This document shows, in pieces, positions 46,625 to 64,000 of a stretch of 64,000 nt of DNA. The notes beneath the pieces were generated by a model. It did no database searches and was not told where the DNA came from. It was given only the letters and a program-made list of their open reading frames with translations. Positions within the stretch are counted from its first letter, which is position 1. Every line of letters begins with the position of its first letter. The translations under genes and the position numbers were made by a program. Origin of the DNA: Branchiostoma floridae (taxonomy: Eukaryota; Chordata; Leptocardii; Amphioxiformes; Branchiostomatidae); NCBI RefSeq assembly GCF_000003815.2, contig NC_049992.1, positions 12,740,354-12,804,353 of the forward strand. The letters are read 5' to 3'.

Positions 46625-49581
46625 AGCGCCCGTCCAGTTTCCCCCTTTGTTCACCGTGACCCCAACAACATCCACAAGTAAACACAAGAAGTGATCCTTA
46701 CCTCCATTAAGGACTGAATTAACAGAGTTCCGTTTACAGTTGTGACAGAAACATGACGAAAACAACGGTCATCAGATTACCCAGACCCCCATAGCTTTGT
46801 ACTTGACCACCCCAGCGTTCAAAAAGGCGCCATGTATATATACTTCAAATAAATAAAATGAAAGCCACAAAAGTACTGGAGAAAAGAGAGAACCGGAAAC
46901 TTGCTGAATCAAGCCGTGAGAAAGGTAGTACTCTATTTGGGTTTGCTACGAAGCTATTAAATCGGCATTTGTCATTCAGTCAAACACATTACCCGCTAGG
47001 AATGTAGACTTGAGCGTACACATAGCAATATCTGGCATTGTCCGCCGTCAACCCAAAACAAACTTGACAGGGATAGGTGATGGGGCGCGTCCGGTAATAC
47101 TGATATCTCACAAGACAGGTGGAAAGTTCTTACAGTGTAGGGGACTGGGATGGATGAAATAATAACCCGCCTTGCATTATACTTCGGATTAAAAATCATG
47201 ATGTTGTAACAAAACTTACCATGATTACTAAGAATACAGGTCGATTGAACTTTTTTTTTCCATTTTACACCCAACTGACACGACAAAAAGTATAGTTACT
47301 ATAAACTACAATATAACAGATTAACTGTTAAAACTCTACTGACCACAAAATCTAGGATAGCAAAATTAAAACAAACGTTATAATACCAATAACATACTAG
47401 CGTCGACATACATAGAATTAACATATTGGAAAGGAAACTGAAGCTATGTTACGATCCCCTATCCCGGGTCCTGACAGCGTGTATCGAGCTACCACACGCG
47501 CGGGACAAAGGGCGCCGCGCCCCGCCAACTGACCCGGCAGCTCGCGTCCCCTTTCAGGATCCTTTCACGCCTTTTGTTCGGTGTGTGGTGAAAATTTCTC
47601 TTGTGTAAACTTGACAACCTGGCCGGGGCAGGTCGTGTTTCCCTTAAACGGTTGCCTAACGAGCCGGTAAACTTTATAGCGGAAGGAAGACAGACTTGAG
47701 AACTATATAGTCTTTACTTGAAGGATATAGTTGCAAAAATATTATCAAGATTTAGAACACTCACTATGTAACAATCTTAAACAAATTGACATGCCTTATG
47801 AATATGGCCTAGCTCCTAAGTGCTGTAGTTGATTCTAGACGAAAATAAAATTAGTCGTTTCCAATTGCAACGAATTAAGAAGCAATGAAAAAGACTGCTT
47901 ATTTCGGAGGACTTGGTTGCAATAAAAACAGTCTGATAAATGTCTACAATATACGAAATATGATTGTCTTTCCAAAACGGATATGTTGTACATGAAGTGC
48001 ACAGAGATAAATGAGGGTTTATGAGTTATCAGGTAATGCTATATATATTGCTGCATTCGTGTTATGAATATAATTCTGTATAAAGTGTGTTCTAAATTAG
48101 TGTCTTAAGTGTCAAGGTATTAGACGGACGATTCATGATAGATTAATAACTGTCTTATGCCTACAGTATAAATGATTTTTAAGTCACAAATATAAAAAAA
48201 GCTACACAGAGCATTGTGTGCCCTATATTGTAGCGGTGAGATATTGCAGGAGTTAGAAAAGGCGCGTTAGACTAAATGCTGGCATCATGATCGTTAAACC
48301 TTCTCCTTGTCTTGACAATATCGTATTCGAACTGAATAATTTTAACGTAAATCCGTCATAACACGACTTTTGTTCCATCAATCCCTGAATCAAGCCATAC
48401 CTACTCAAAGACAAAGCCTACGAAATGCTCAATACAAGTTTCTAAAACTATTTCCTGGCACCATTACGAAAACAACATACTTACCAAAGTGACAAATAAG
48501 CCCTGACAGGGTAACTACTCACAGCTAATGATGTTTAACAATATAACTACTGTAATGTGTGAAGTTTGTTTGCATGCAATCAGATGGCAAATAATCATAT
48601 TGACAAGAAGCAGAACTGGTCGATACGGTCGCCCATTTTCCTATTCAGCGGGTAGAACAGATCGCTCTTTCAACGACTAAACTGGAAAAAAGATGGTGGT
48701 ACAGAATGGTTTATAGCCTTTGTTCGTGATGTTTCCCCTATCCATACTACATGTAGAAAATAAATCTTCATCATTTTACAGAAAAGTGCATGTCGTCATT
48801 GTTTGAATATCAGCTGAGTAAAGCTATATCCCGATCCTTTTTTATAATTGTGTCTAGCAGTTAGCATTTCCTTTACATTTTCTGCATCAACTGTTAAATG
48901 TTGACCGTCCAAAATTCAAGTTATGTTTTCCTTGATTCAAAATATTCTATTCTGAAAAATAAAGTAGTCACGTGTGCTAAAACTGGCACAATGGAAACAA
49001 CGATAATTGTAATGGCTTGAAAGAGTGGGAAACTTTTTTATATCACCATTATGAATTCCATTATGAATGCCATTATCTCTTTCCTCCACTTTGAGAGAGA
49101 ATTATTTTTAGTTTATGAATTAGAGTGAACGAGCTGGGTTTATTGTTTTTGTGCGGCGTTATTTCTTTGTTTATTTTTTACCATTCTACTGATATATATG
49201 TTCTTGAATAAAGTTCTTTAGAGATGAGATTTTGTGTTATGAATCTGTTTTGAAATATTGAAATATTTCTTTTCTATTTGCCTAAACACATCTCCCGATG
49301 ATCCCTTTCCCTCCATCATCGCCTCTCTCCTTCTTTCTCTCTCTGTCTCTTTCCACACGCCACCCTCCCCCACCCCTCACCTGTCATACTTGTTGGCAGG
49401 TAGACTGATTGATTGACATCGATTGACGGCCACTCCCCGTGTTAATAGTGTCCGTGCTGAATGACTATGATCCCTAATGTTCGCTATTAGACTGATGGAG
49501 CTGCGGTCACGGCTATATACAAGACCACACCTGCACATCGTCCGTTTTCACAGCTGTGGGGCATTTCATCTTCATTCAACC
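46625..49581. other. Inter-Emx region; no gene recognised
   Basis: A possible retroelement tail word (GACACGACAAAAAGTATAGT) lies at 47278-47297. A GC-rich patch occurs at 47455-47570 (CGCGCGGGACAAAGGGCGCCGCGCCCCGCC), unusual in this AT-rich interval, with no gene attached that I can see. CT-rich low-complexity DNA lies at 49320-49380. Confidence 0.4.
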
Positions 49582-49868
49582 ATGGGGATCGCGTGGCACA
49601 GCAGCAGTGTGTTTGGCTTAGGACCGAGACTCAGAGGTCTCGAGTTCGAATCCTGCCGTTCCACTGATCTTGTGCCCCTGGGAAAGTCACTTCACACGAC
49701 TTTCCCCACTCCACTCAGGTGAAGATGAGTACCTTACATCGGTTAGGACCGTTCCTCGGATAGGATGGAGGTCCCGTGTTTGAGGAGTCACACCCCACTC
49801 ACGTTAAAGAACCCACCACACCTTTTGAAAAAAGGCTACCGGTGTGCGATGGTGCAAACATTACAGTT
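49582..49868 (+). mobile_element. tRNA-derived SINE, plus strand
   Basis: The head has an A-box-like TGGCACAGCAGCAGTGTG and a B box GAGTTCGAATCC at about 49640-49651. The body is GGGAAAGTCACTTCACACGA, CCACTCCACTCAGGTG and a long 3' part ending near GTGCGATGGTGCAAACATTA. Head and body match the minus-strand copy at 35506-35758. Confidence 0.75.
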
Positions 49869-52800
49869 GGCATACATATAGGCCACAGAAGTGTTCAGCA
49901 TGTTGAAGTTAGTAGCCTCAAAAGAAAGAAGAATCGAAGAACCATGGCGGTGACCTCACTGCGAACGCGCTGCGACCTAAACTTTGACAGAACCCTCAAC
50001 GAATTTCATAGATAAAACGGCCTTTTACACCTTGTGTGTTTTCTTAGGTTTATCAGTCATGCTTTTGCATCTTGCATGACATCCCAATTATGAAATCAAG
50101 TATTACACAAATCCTATTTTAATAGGTCGCAGCACGGGTCACAGTGCAATCACCGTCTGGTGGAATTGGGGACGTCTGATAACATAATTTCGCCAGGTAC
50201 TACATAGCCACCTTTTCAAAATCAAAGATTTAATCGAAACCTTCTCAAATGTCTCAAACACCTGGATATCAGAGGGGTACATACCTCGGAATTCCTGCAT
50301 ATATATCTCCATTTTTATTCAAATGGTGAATAGTTTCAAGAAAAGCCAAACATTTCAAAATCAATGTCTCTCTGTCGCACTTCCTTTATCGCGTAAAGTG
50401 TCTAAATTATTTCGGTCAAATTTGTTTCCTTATAAAATCAAATGATTTTCACAACATTTGAATCTGAATTCTAGTATCTTGCTGGCGGTAACATTGTATA
50501 CATGTATGGTCGCATTCTATGATTGCTTGCTAATAGACATTAATAATTTTTCATCATTACACATTCCATACACAGTCTACTTTAGCAAGCTTTCACGATT
50601 GATGTGACATATGCGCTCCCTACCGTTATCATAGCCAGAAAAACGGTATCAGTCAGAACTCAAATGTTGCTCTATTTCCAAACACAGGGTTTATTTCGTA
50701 GAAATAGATCCTGAAATACAGTGGTTTCATGTTATTGTTTCCACTTTGTTATCCTCAAACAATAGAACACGCCTTAGTTACAGAAAACACCGACAATTCC
50801 ACAACAACGTACGGCAGATTTTGAGCGGATCCAAGTTTGTGTTCGATAGATCAAAGGACGGGTATACATGTAGTTCCACTGCGGCCAAGTTCTAACAGAA
50901 AGACGGACGGGTCTCTCCAACCGATCTGACAGCGTAAGTGATTCCTTTGTGTTGGTGCTGTCTTCTTCAGACAGCTTCAGTTCAAACGCATGGCCGTTCT
51001 AACTGTTGCGGACTGGCCATGCGGGACGCCAACAAATGGCGGTGAAAGGCCGACTTTTGAACGTCAAGTGAGGAGGTACGTTGTAGCTGACAGGCGCTGA
51101 TGTCGCGTCCCCACGGGTTAATGGCGGGGCTCTTACGGGCATGCAGGTGTGTAATGAGGTCTTTCACCTCCCAAGAAGTCAAGCTGCTCCCATATCGTGA
51201 CTAGTCACCGCCGTGGATGGAGGCCATCAATTTTGGTTGTTGTGGAAAAAAGCTTGGCCAGTTTTCCTCCGTGCAGTTGACGACCGCAAAAACCTGACCA
51301 TAGCCGTGTACTTGGCACACAAAAGCCTGCGGTTGAAAGTTGGTCGACTGTTGGAGGGAGGAATTATTCCGTATTAAAGTCAGATTTAGTAAGATGGAAG
51401 TCAAATGCCGGCTGGTTTTTGGAACGACTATATTTCCATGTTGCGCGTCGAGTGATCCGTTCATGACAGTGGTTAGGATCAGGGCCTTACACGAGACATA
51501 TTTTGAGGTTGTTGAAATGGCGAATTACTGTCAATTTTTCCTGGTAAAATAGGCTAAACTAAACCACAATAGGAAGAACACAATAGCTCTTATTGATTTG
51601 TCTTTTGAAGAGATGACAGCATTATCTACGTACGTTTGAGTCTAAAGAAAACTGTGCTCGTCGTTACATATGCTGACAGCATACACTTGGGGTCCTCGGT
51701 TCATGGCAGTTCGGCTATTTGAATTTCATTGATTGTCCAACGAATTTTTCATGAAAAAACAAATTTATGACGGAAAAAATATTCTACTTTACCTTAAAAT
51801 TGTTGTATTGTAATCTACGTGTAGTTCAGAGCACCTCCTTGTCACAGAAGAAGAAGGCCTCTATTGAAGAAGACACCTACATCTCGTGAGACTTGTTTTC
51901 TAGCACGAGATTACACGGAAAACACTTGAGACTTGCGTGGCTAATGAATGAGTAATGCACGAATATCATTTTGGAACAATTCAGCTCCCAACAGTCATAA
52001 TTCCATCTAATGTATCGCTTTGTTTTCACTTTTCAATATCAAATTTCCTTCTTCTTTCTTCTCCGCAATAACATTTGTATAAAGGCAATGTTTACAATGT
52101 CCTCGATTAGTATGATGAACAGATGACCACTTTTGACAATGTCAATTAGATTTTTTTTTAAATGCACGATTTCACGACATGTTTATCACAACTATTTTTT
52201 TCGTCCGACATTTTCTCCAGGAGCCATATTTGATGCACTCAGCAAAATATGGTTCATTTTCCATCATTTACTTGGTACCCCCACTTCATTCCAATTGCAT
52301 GCACTGTTATACGTTAAGCATACAATAAAATTGACTAGGCCCGACCAGTATTTTTAAACTGTCTTTACCAGATATCCTAGCTTATCATATCAATTACTAA
52401 TCCCCTTGGCCTGTAAATATGTCTAAATACCCCAAAATATGTATGTAAGCTATAATTATACAAAGTACTCCCCGCGAAACTAGCAATTACCGTGAAAAGA
52501 ACTCAATTACACTTGATGGACAGTGGATTTCACACATCAGATTGTTCTGTCCTTTTTTTTCCTTCGCATGAGGAAACGACAGAAATGTTGCGTTGATTTC
52601 AGGTCTGCGTCTAGCATAGGTAAACATTCAAGCTCAGCTTCTAAGAAAAGTCAGTTACCTACGCTTCCTAGTAACATGGACCATCTATTCAAAATACGAA
52701 TACGTACTTAAATTTCAGTAAAGAGTTATTCGGCCGTGAACAAAATATATTTGCGTATATTTGATGTTTCTTTCTTTCTTTCTTTCTAGTTTAGGTACAA

Positions 52801-55800
52801 GGTTACAAGGATTTGGGAAACGGAGACAATATATACCCTTGTATGTATCTCTAGGATACAATACATAATTTTGGCCAGTATGCACCCCATTGTGAATCGC
52901 TTACATTAAAGTAAAGTTATCAACAAAGCATCTTATCATAGTCAGCATCTAACACATAGCTCCTAAATATGGACGGTATAGAATAAAGATACCAGCATGA
53001 AGTGATGTTATACTTGCTAGAAATATAGGTAATAATATCATACAGACACAAGAAAAGCGGCAAAATACGTACTACCGCAAAGCTACAAGAGATAACAGCG
53101 AAGCAAATCTAACCAATCTTTAAGTGGTATGCAGGCAGTGTGTGTTTTGGATCCTCAACTCAATTCCTCTCCATGCCAATTAAAACACGCGGAGCAAAAA
53201 AGAAGAGGTCGTGCAGAAGTCGAGGTAAATCGTTCTGGGCCGACCTCCGCCACGGGACCGATATATCACTGCGCCGTACGTCAGGCCACGTTACTGTTCC
53301 CTGGGCTAACGTGAACACCTGTGAAACCTCTCTTATCTAAGGGTCATCTCTGCCGGCGGGCTAGCCGGGGGGAACTAATTATCCTGTCATAACAAATGTG
53401 CAACCAGAGCGTGCACTCATAATTTATACTATCTGTACACTCCTGCAACATTTGACCTAGCCTTTACGTTAGAAAAGACTTGGAAAATGCAGACTAAGAT
53501 TGCTAAAAATTCTTTACAATTGATTAGATGTATACATATATATATAAAGAAACTTTAGTCAAAACGATACGCAGAGTGAACAGATCGTTTAAAAGACAGA
53601 ATTAGACAAATAATTGCACGAAGTTGATTGTGAAATCTGCTCTTTCACCGGAGAACGATTTGTTATTCCGCGACCCTAACAATGGCGTAGTGTCGAATGT
53701 GAAAAATGAGAACAAGAAGTTTGAAACATACTACTACTAGTATAATTTCTGTACACGTGTCGTGAGTTAACTGATAACTCTTTCTTTGACGTTGAGTTAG
53801 TCGTACCTATCGAGCTGATTATTATACATACAACATAAGAAAAAACAAGCATGTCAGGAACACTCTTTTGCCATATTAGAACTAATAGCTCTGAAAAAGC
53901 CTTCTTAGACAATAAATTTCTCAGACATTTGCTTATCTCCATTCCGATCTCTTCTGTGTTCTTCTAAAAGACGGGATCAAAGCTATCAAGTAATAGGGGC
54001 AAATTGGTGCTTCAATGTCGTCTGATCAGAGTCGGAACAAAGGAGGAGCATGGCTTATCTGATCAGTCGGAAAAGGCATGTCATTCTCCTGCTCACAAGA
54101 AAACAGAGATGGTGCACCCGATAGCGACAGCAAGGCAAAACTGTTCTCGTAATTCTGTGAAAATATATCGTCGTTGCGTTGTTTGATTCGTTCTCCTTTT
54201 CCCGATTCGGTAGTGTCTTGTTCAATAAAAAAAAGCTAGTTTGCAAGTGTATATTGTGGCAAGGACATTTTGTAGACTGACCTTGATTATAGAAAATGGC
54301 GATGCATTGTATTGTAGCTGAATGAAACCAATCAGTTGTCACTTGTCACCTGTCATTGTTGTCCAAAGCTTTGGACACATCATGTATGGGTTTCTTCGTC
54401 TGCACGTAGATTGGAAGAAAACGTCACTTACTAAAACATGTAGTTATCTAAAATTTCATTTTGTTTACGCAAATGTGGAATAATGTTCAAGGTTTGGTTT
54501 TGTTGGCGGTTCAAAGACACGTTATAATTGTTTTCACATGTGAATCAGTAGATCTTAAAGCTTGAGAAAGAAAAATCCTCCCGGGACAGGTTAGTCACTG
54601 TCCTCGGGAGTAGAATGAGCTGAACCCGAAGAACACTCCTTCATCGCCCGCTGTCTATCGAACATAACACCGTCGCACACCCCAAGCTCAAGTTTATGAA
54701 TAATTGTATCGACAAGTAACCCCTGAGTTATAGCCAGTTGCTTTTGGATACTGTCGAAGCTATTGATAATTCATAAGGCCAATTGAAAAAAGAAGAAAAA
54801 AAAAATGAAAAATAGAGGTTTGAGAAGGACTATCATCAATTCATCCTGACAGCAATCCTATAGCTAGTTTTAAAACTACATATACTATTCACAATCCAAC
54901 TATCTGTTACATGAAAAAGAGTTATTGTACAATCTATACATCGATCGAAGACTGACAAGAATAAAAAGTACCCGCCGACCACTTAAGCTAAATGTGAATG
55001 CAAGTTCGGATCAATCGTGAGCGAGGTCTAACAATGGGCAATATTTTAAGTGCTGTAATAACTGTCCACAAACCCCTTATTTAGATTTAAACGGTTTGTA
55101 GCGGTTGATACATTTGCATTAAATTACTCTATAGTAGCCAATAACCTGCTTATCATGGTACTGGTTCCTATTCAGTACTTCATTAGCCATGAGAAACATC
55201 ATTTCAACAACGTTAAAGTCTTGCTTTATTCATAAAATCAGTTTCTGATTTCAAAATCAAAATCAGTTTCTGATATCTTTGATTTTCAAAATATTGTTTT
55301 CGGATTATGAGTCTTTGTGAGATGTGTGTATTTGTACAATCTTCTACTACAAGATGCCATCATTTTCTAAATAAAATGGTTGTCAGGTTAACTCTTTATT
55401 TGTATTTTAAGACTAAAATTTGGAACCTTCGGGAGGTGACAAACAATTCTATTTACAATATGCACGTGCACGCATGAATGTGACTGACTACAATCGAGTA
55501 CTACTACTACTGCTGGTATTGTGTTCCTTATTATTGTTTAGCAGCCAGACCTAGCGCCTGACGGCTGCTCCAAACTCATGGCGTCGGCCTCACGAATATC
55601 ATGTCCCTGAGAACGTGCCTGGACCGCGGGCCCTGCAATCTGGTTCTCGTACCCAACACAATAAAGCCTCCTTAGAGACAAAGACGGTCCATTTAATTCC
55701 CATTTGCAGAGACCGCGACCCCAGAGCGTTTATTTATCTGGCCTGGCGGGGGACCATCGAAATGCCATCAAAGTTACCGGAGACGTTTATCAATATTGAA

Positions 55801-58117
55801 GAAAAATACAACTTATTGAAGTATACGAGGTGTATATATAAATATATATATTCGTCATCAATGCAAACAATTTCGATCATTTCCCAATGAATGATTAAAA
55901 GCATAATAGACCATTCTACGTAGACATCATGCCATATACAAACGTAGTTTTCTTGCTTTGTGTTACCAATAGTATTTACACAAGAAACGTTCCAACAATA
56001 GTTGATTCGGTAAATTCTTTGTTAATATAAATGTCTGTACCAGTTTTACTACCGGGTAGTTTTTTGGTTTTAGGTTTGCTTGTTGGTTTCGTTATTTTGT
56101 TGGGTTTAACACAGCTTAATGTAGGCTTAGAATTCATGGGTAAGAGTGAGATTTTCTTGTATCAAGGCATAAAGTACAGTGTTATAGTGAGGAGATGTTT
56201 GAATCTTTAATGGGTTTGAATATGAAACTTCTGATCTCCAACTAGAATTTAGACAGCTTTGAGTTTTGTTCCCTTCGTTTGCCATCAATGCTGATATGTA
56301 ACAGGTCAGTGATTACTATCTACATTTAAAATCTAATTGTCCTGCCAACTGTTTTCTATGCTGTAACAATAGCTCAATCGAGTGTAGTCAATTGATTTTT
56401 TCATCGCCAAACTTTGAATAAAACCACAGTGCTGTCCATATGGGGGCATGTTATAATAAGATATGATTTAATTGGTAGTAATTGTTTTGCAACACAGCTT
56501 GTGGTAGCGTAGCTTTGGCGCCTTTACGACATCAGACACCTGGTTCGTCAAGTTCGCAGGTGACCTCTAGAGGTCACCCCCTGCCATAACACAAGAGTAG
56601 CTTTGTCTACTGCACAGTTGGAGCCCAAGTTGAGTCACATTGACATCTTTTCTGTTTCCAACATAGCTAGGTATAATTTGATGATTTAGCCGGGCGGTAA
56701 CAGCAACATCTGTCAACCGGGATGCTAGCGTCACCTTGACGAAACTAAGTCTGACAGGCTAGCTGCGAAAACACGGCGGGAACATCCTTATCCGGGAGGG
56801 AGGCAGATTTGTCCAACTTATTATTTTGTCAGTTCGTGTTATGGCTGAGCACGAGTGACACCGGAAGGGTGAATGGAGAATGATGTAGTTGAGAATGTAC
56901 ATGGACGACAACGCTGTCAATTTCATCTGTGTCAAAAACGTCGTCTGAAAAACATGGCGGTTACAATTTGTGTTCATAGAACAGCCATTTCTGACCCGAA
57001 GTGTTATCTATTTTTTATGTTCTTTCTCAGAATTTTGATATGATATCATGACGCCTTATGCATGTAAATATGAACAATTATACAATGTAGACTATGCAAA
57101 TTCTTCTAATAAAATCGCAAAAGACCCTATGGTATTAAAGAGGACGTCATGCGGAAAATGTGAAACTTTATTTAGACATTCAGAGCGGAATATGTAAACG
57201 TGGACAGATCATAGAAGTAGCTCTATTTACATAATTTGAAAGTTATTACTCGAAGCTGTTCTACGATCACTGTTTCGAGAAATTTTCGTTGTTTTATTCA
57301 TTCAGCTTATAAAAAGAAACAACAACATGGTATACACTGAGTATAAATGTTGTCACATAGCGGTTTCGTGAACGAGAGGAAGTTAAGTTCATTTGACTCG
57401 GTGCATATAGGGGACATGTGACGCTAACTACTATATTTCACAATAGAGATAGAGATGTTCTGATATCTTTTTTCATAAGTCTGAAATTCTGGCGTCAGAT
57501 TGTCAAAGATGTTGGACGTGAAGGCACATGGTGCTTCGACACATACACACGAGAATTTGCTGGATACCAGTCGCACTCTTGTTCATAGAAAAACATCTTG
57601 TCTTGGTTTTTTTGTCCAACTACACGCTCTATACATTTTGTATGTTCATACACTTAACACAACGTCTTTGAGTTATTAAATCCTTCAAAGTTTTCCTTTT
57701 AGTAGTCCTTCCACCGCTTTGACAGACCGAGGAGTTTCCATCAAACCTCCGTACACAAACATATATGTCAAGAAAGAATTGTAAATACTATCAACGTTTT
57801 GTTTTACAGTTATGAATGTTCAGTTCTGAGGTCTTGGTCCAGTACCAATCGTGCCTCTGTCACTAGTACGAAAAATGCCATTACTTCAGTCCCCTTTTGT
57901 TGTGTTTTCACTCGGAAGATATCGTATAGAATGAAGGGTCAACCGTGTTTTTCACATGCTGTGATCCCTTATCGCCAGTGCACTTTACTGGTAGCCTGTG
58001 CGTCGAGAGTTTATTCCGTCGCCATAGTGTGACTCTACATTTTCATTCTCCTCCATCTTGGAGGGAAAACGCCTAAAATCTAGCGTTGAGAGCAGCAACA
58101 TCTGTTCTGAGTTTTTC
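49869..58117. other. Inter-Emx region, right part; no gene recognised
   Basis: AT-rich, with no coding homology seen. It contains a 20-bp palindrome with nuclear-receptor half-sites (56559-56578), a (TTTC)n run near 52769 and duplicated AAAATCAGTTTCTGAT words at 55226-55277. Confidence 0.4.
56559..56578. promoter_or_regulatory. Palindrome GGTGACCTCTAGAGGTCACC
   Basis: A perfect 20-bp palindrome made of TGACCT and AGGTCA separated by CTAG, i.e. an everted pair of nuclear-receptor half-sites. Its function is a guess from motif alone. Confidence 0.3.
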
Positions 58118-58123
58118 TTTATT
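58118..58123 (-). promoter_or_regulatory. Poly(A) signal candidate of the second Emx gene
   Basis: TTTATT on the plus strand (AATAAA on the minus strand), 79 bases past the stop codon. Confidence 0.55.
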
Positions 58124-58201
58124 TCAAGTCTTCTCTGTCTACCTCTGCCGGTGCTTCTTCTCAAACAATGGAGCCGAGGCAGTCAGTTAGCAAGAGTTCT
58201 T

Positions 58202-63985
<5,784 letters not shown>

Positions 63986-64000
63986 TTTGCGTATGGCGCT

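Noticed and set aside
49582..49700. tRNA-like head with a B box
   Set aside because: It continues into a SINE body shared with a second copy, so it is a retroposon and not a functional tRNA gene.

Overview
The window is animal nuclear DNA, most likely from an amphioxus (Branchiostoma, cephalochordate). It carries two linked Emx (empty spiracles) homeobox genes, single-domain secreted C-type lectins, a NAT8-like acetyltransferase, the last exon of a nicotinic-receptor-like channel, many short inverted-repeat transposons, tRNA-derived SINEs, and a minisatellite that starts exactly at an exon/intron boundary. Two runs of exactly 100 N (12555-12654 and 23884-23983) mark assembly gaps. The species call is inference from gene content; nothing in the window states it directly.

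Layout. 1-1460: last exon (plus strand) of a Cys-loop (nicotinic acetylcholine receptor type) subunit whose remainder lies to the left. 2518-8987: two C-type lectin genes arranged head to head, one on the minus strand (start 6888, stop 2581) and one on the plus strand (start 7658, stop 8910). Each can be assembled from a signal-peptide exon through to the WND motif with all intron phases agreeing. The introns of the minus gene hold a piggyBac-like element, a 9-bp-TSD MITE and an internally deleted mariner element. 9568-10227: a minus-strand NAT8-like acetyltransferase. 10.4-18.9 kb: no recognisable gene; inverted-repeat elements, a pure (GAGTA)24 tract and one gap. 18915-27733: first Emx gene, three exons, 259 residues. 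27.7-58.1 kb: about 30 kb with no recognisable coding gene, holding SINEs, MITEs, hairpins, a (TGAG)39 tract and one unrecognised 201-codon ORF. 58118-63985: second Emx gene on the minus strand, three exons, 274 residues, its start codon 15 bases from the window edge.

The two Emx genes converge (tail to tail) across the gene-free interval, which is a reasonable place for shared regulatory DNA. They share intron positions and phases: phase 1 before the homeobox, and phase 0 between homeodomain residues 44 and 45. Their first and third exons have diverged. Over 147 bases of exon 2, encoding the first 44 homeodomain residues, they are identical base for base, while the homeobox part of exon 3 differs at 8 of the first 51 positions. 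That contrast points to gene conversion limited to exon 2 and the start of intron 2.

Directly downstream of both exon 2 copies sits a minisatellite of about 39 bases per unit. Each unit resembles the end of exon 2 plus its splice donor, so the true donor is followed by a row of degenerate copies: about 8 units in the first gene and about 20 in the second. This exon-derived splice-donor array, shared by two paralogues that also share a conversion tract, is the most unusual structure in the window.
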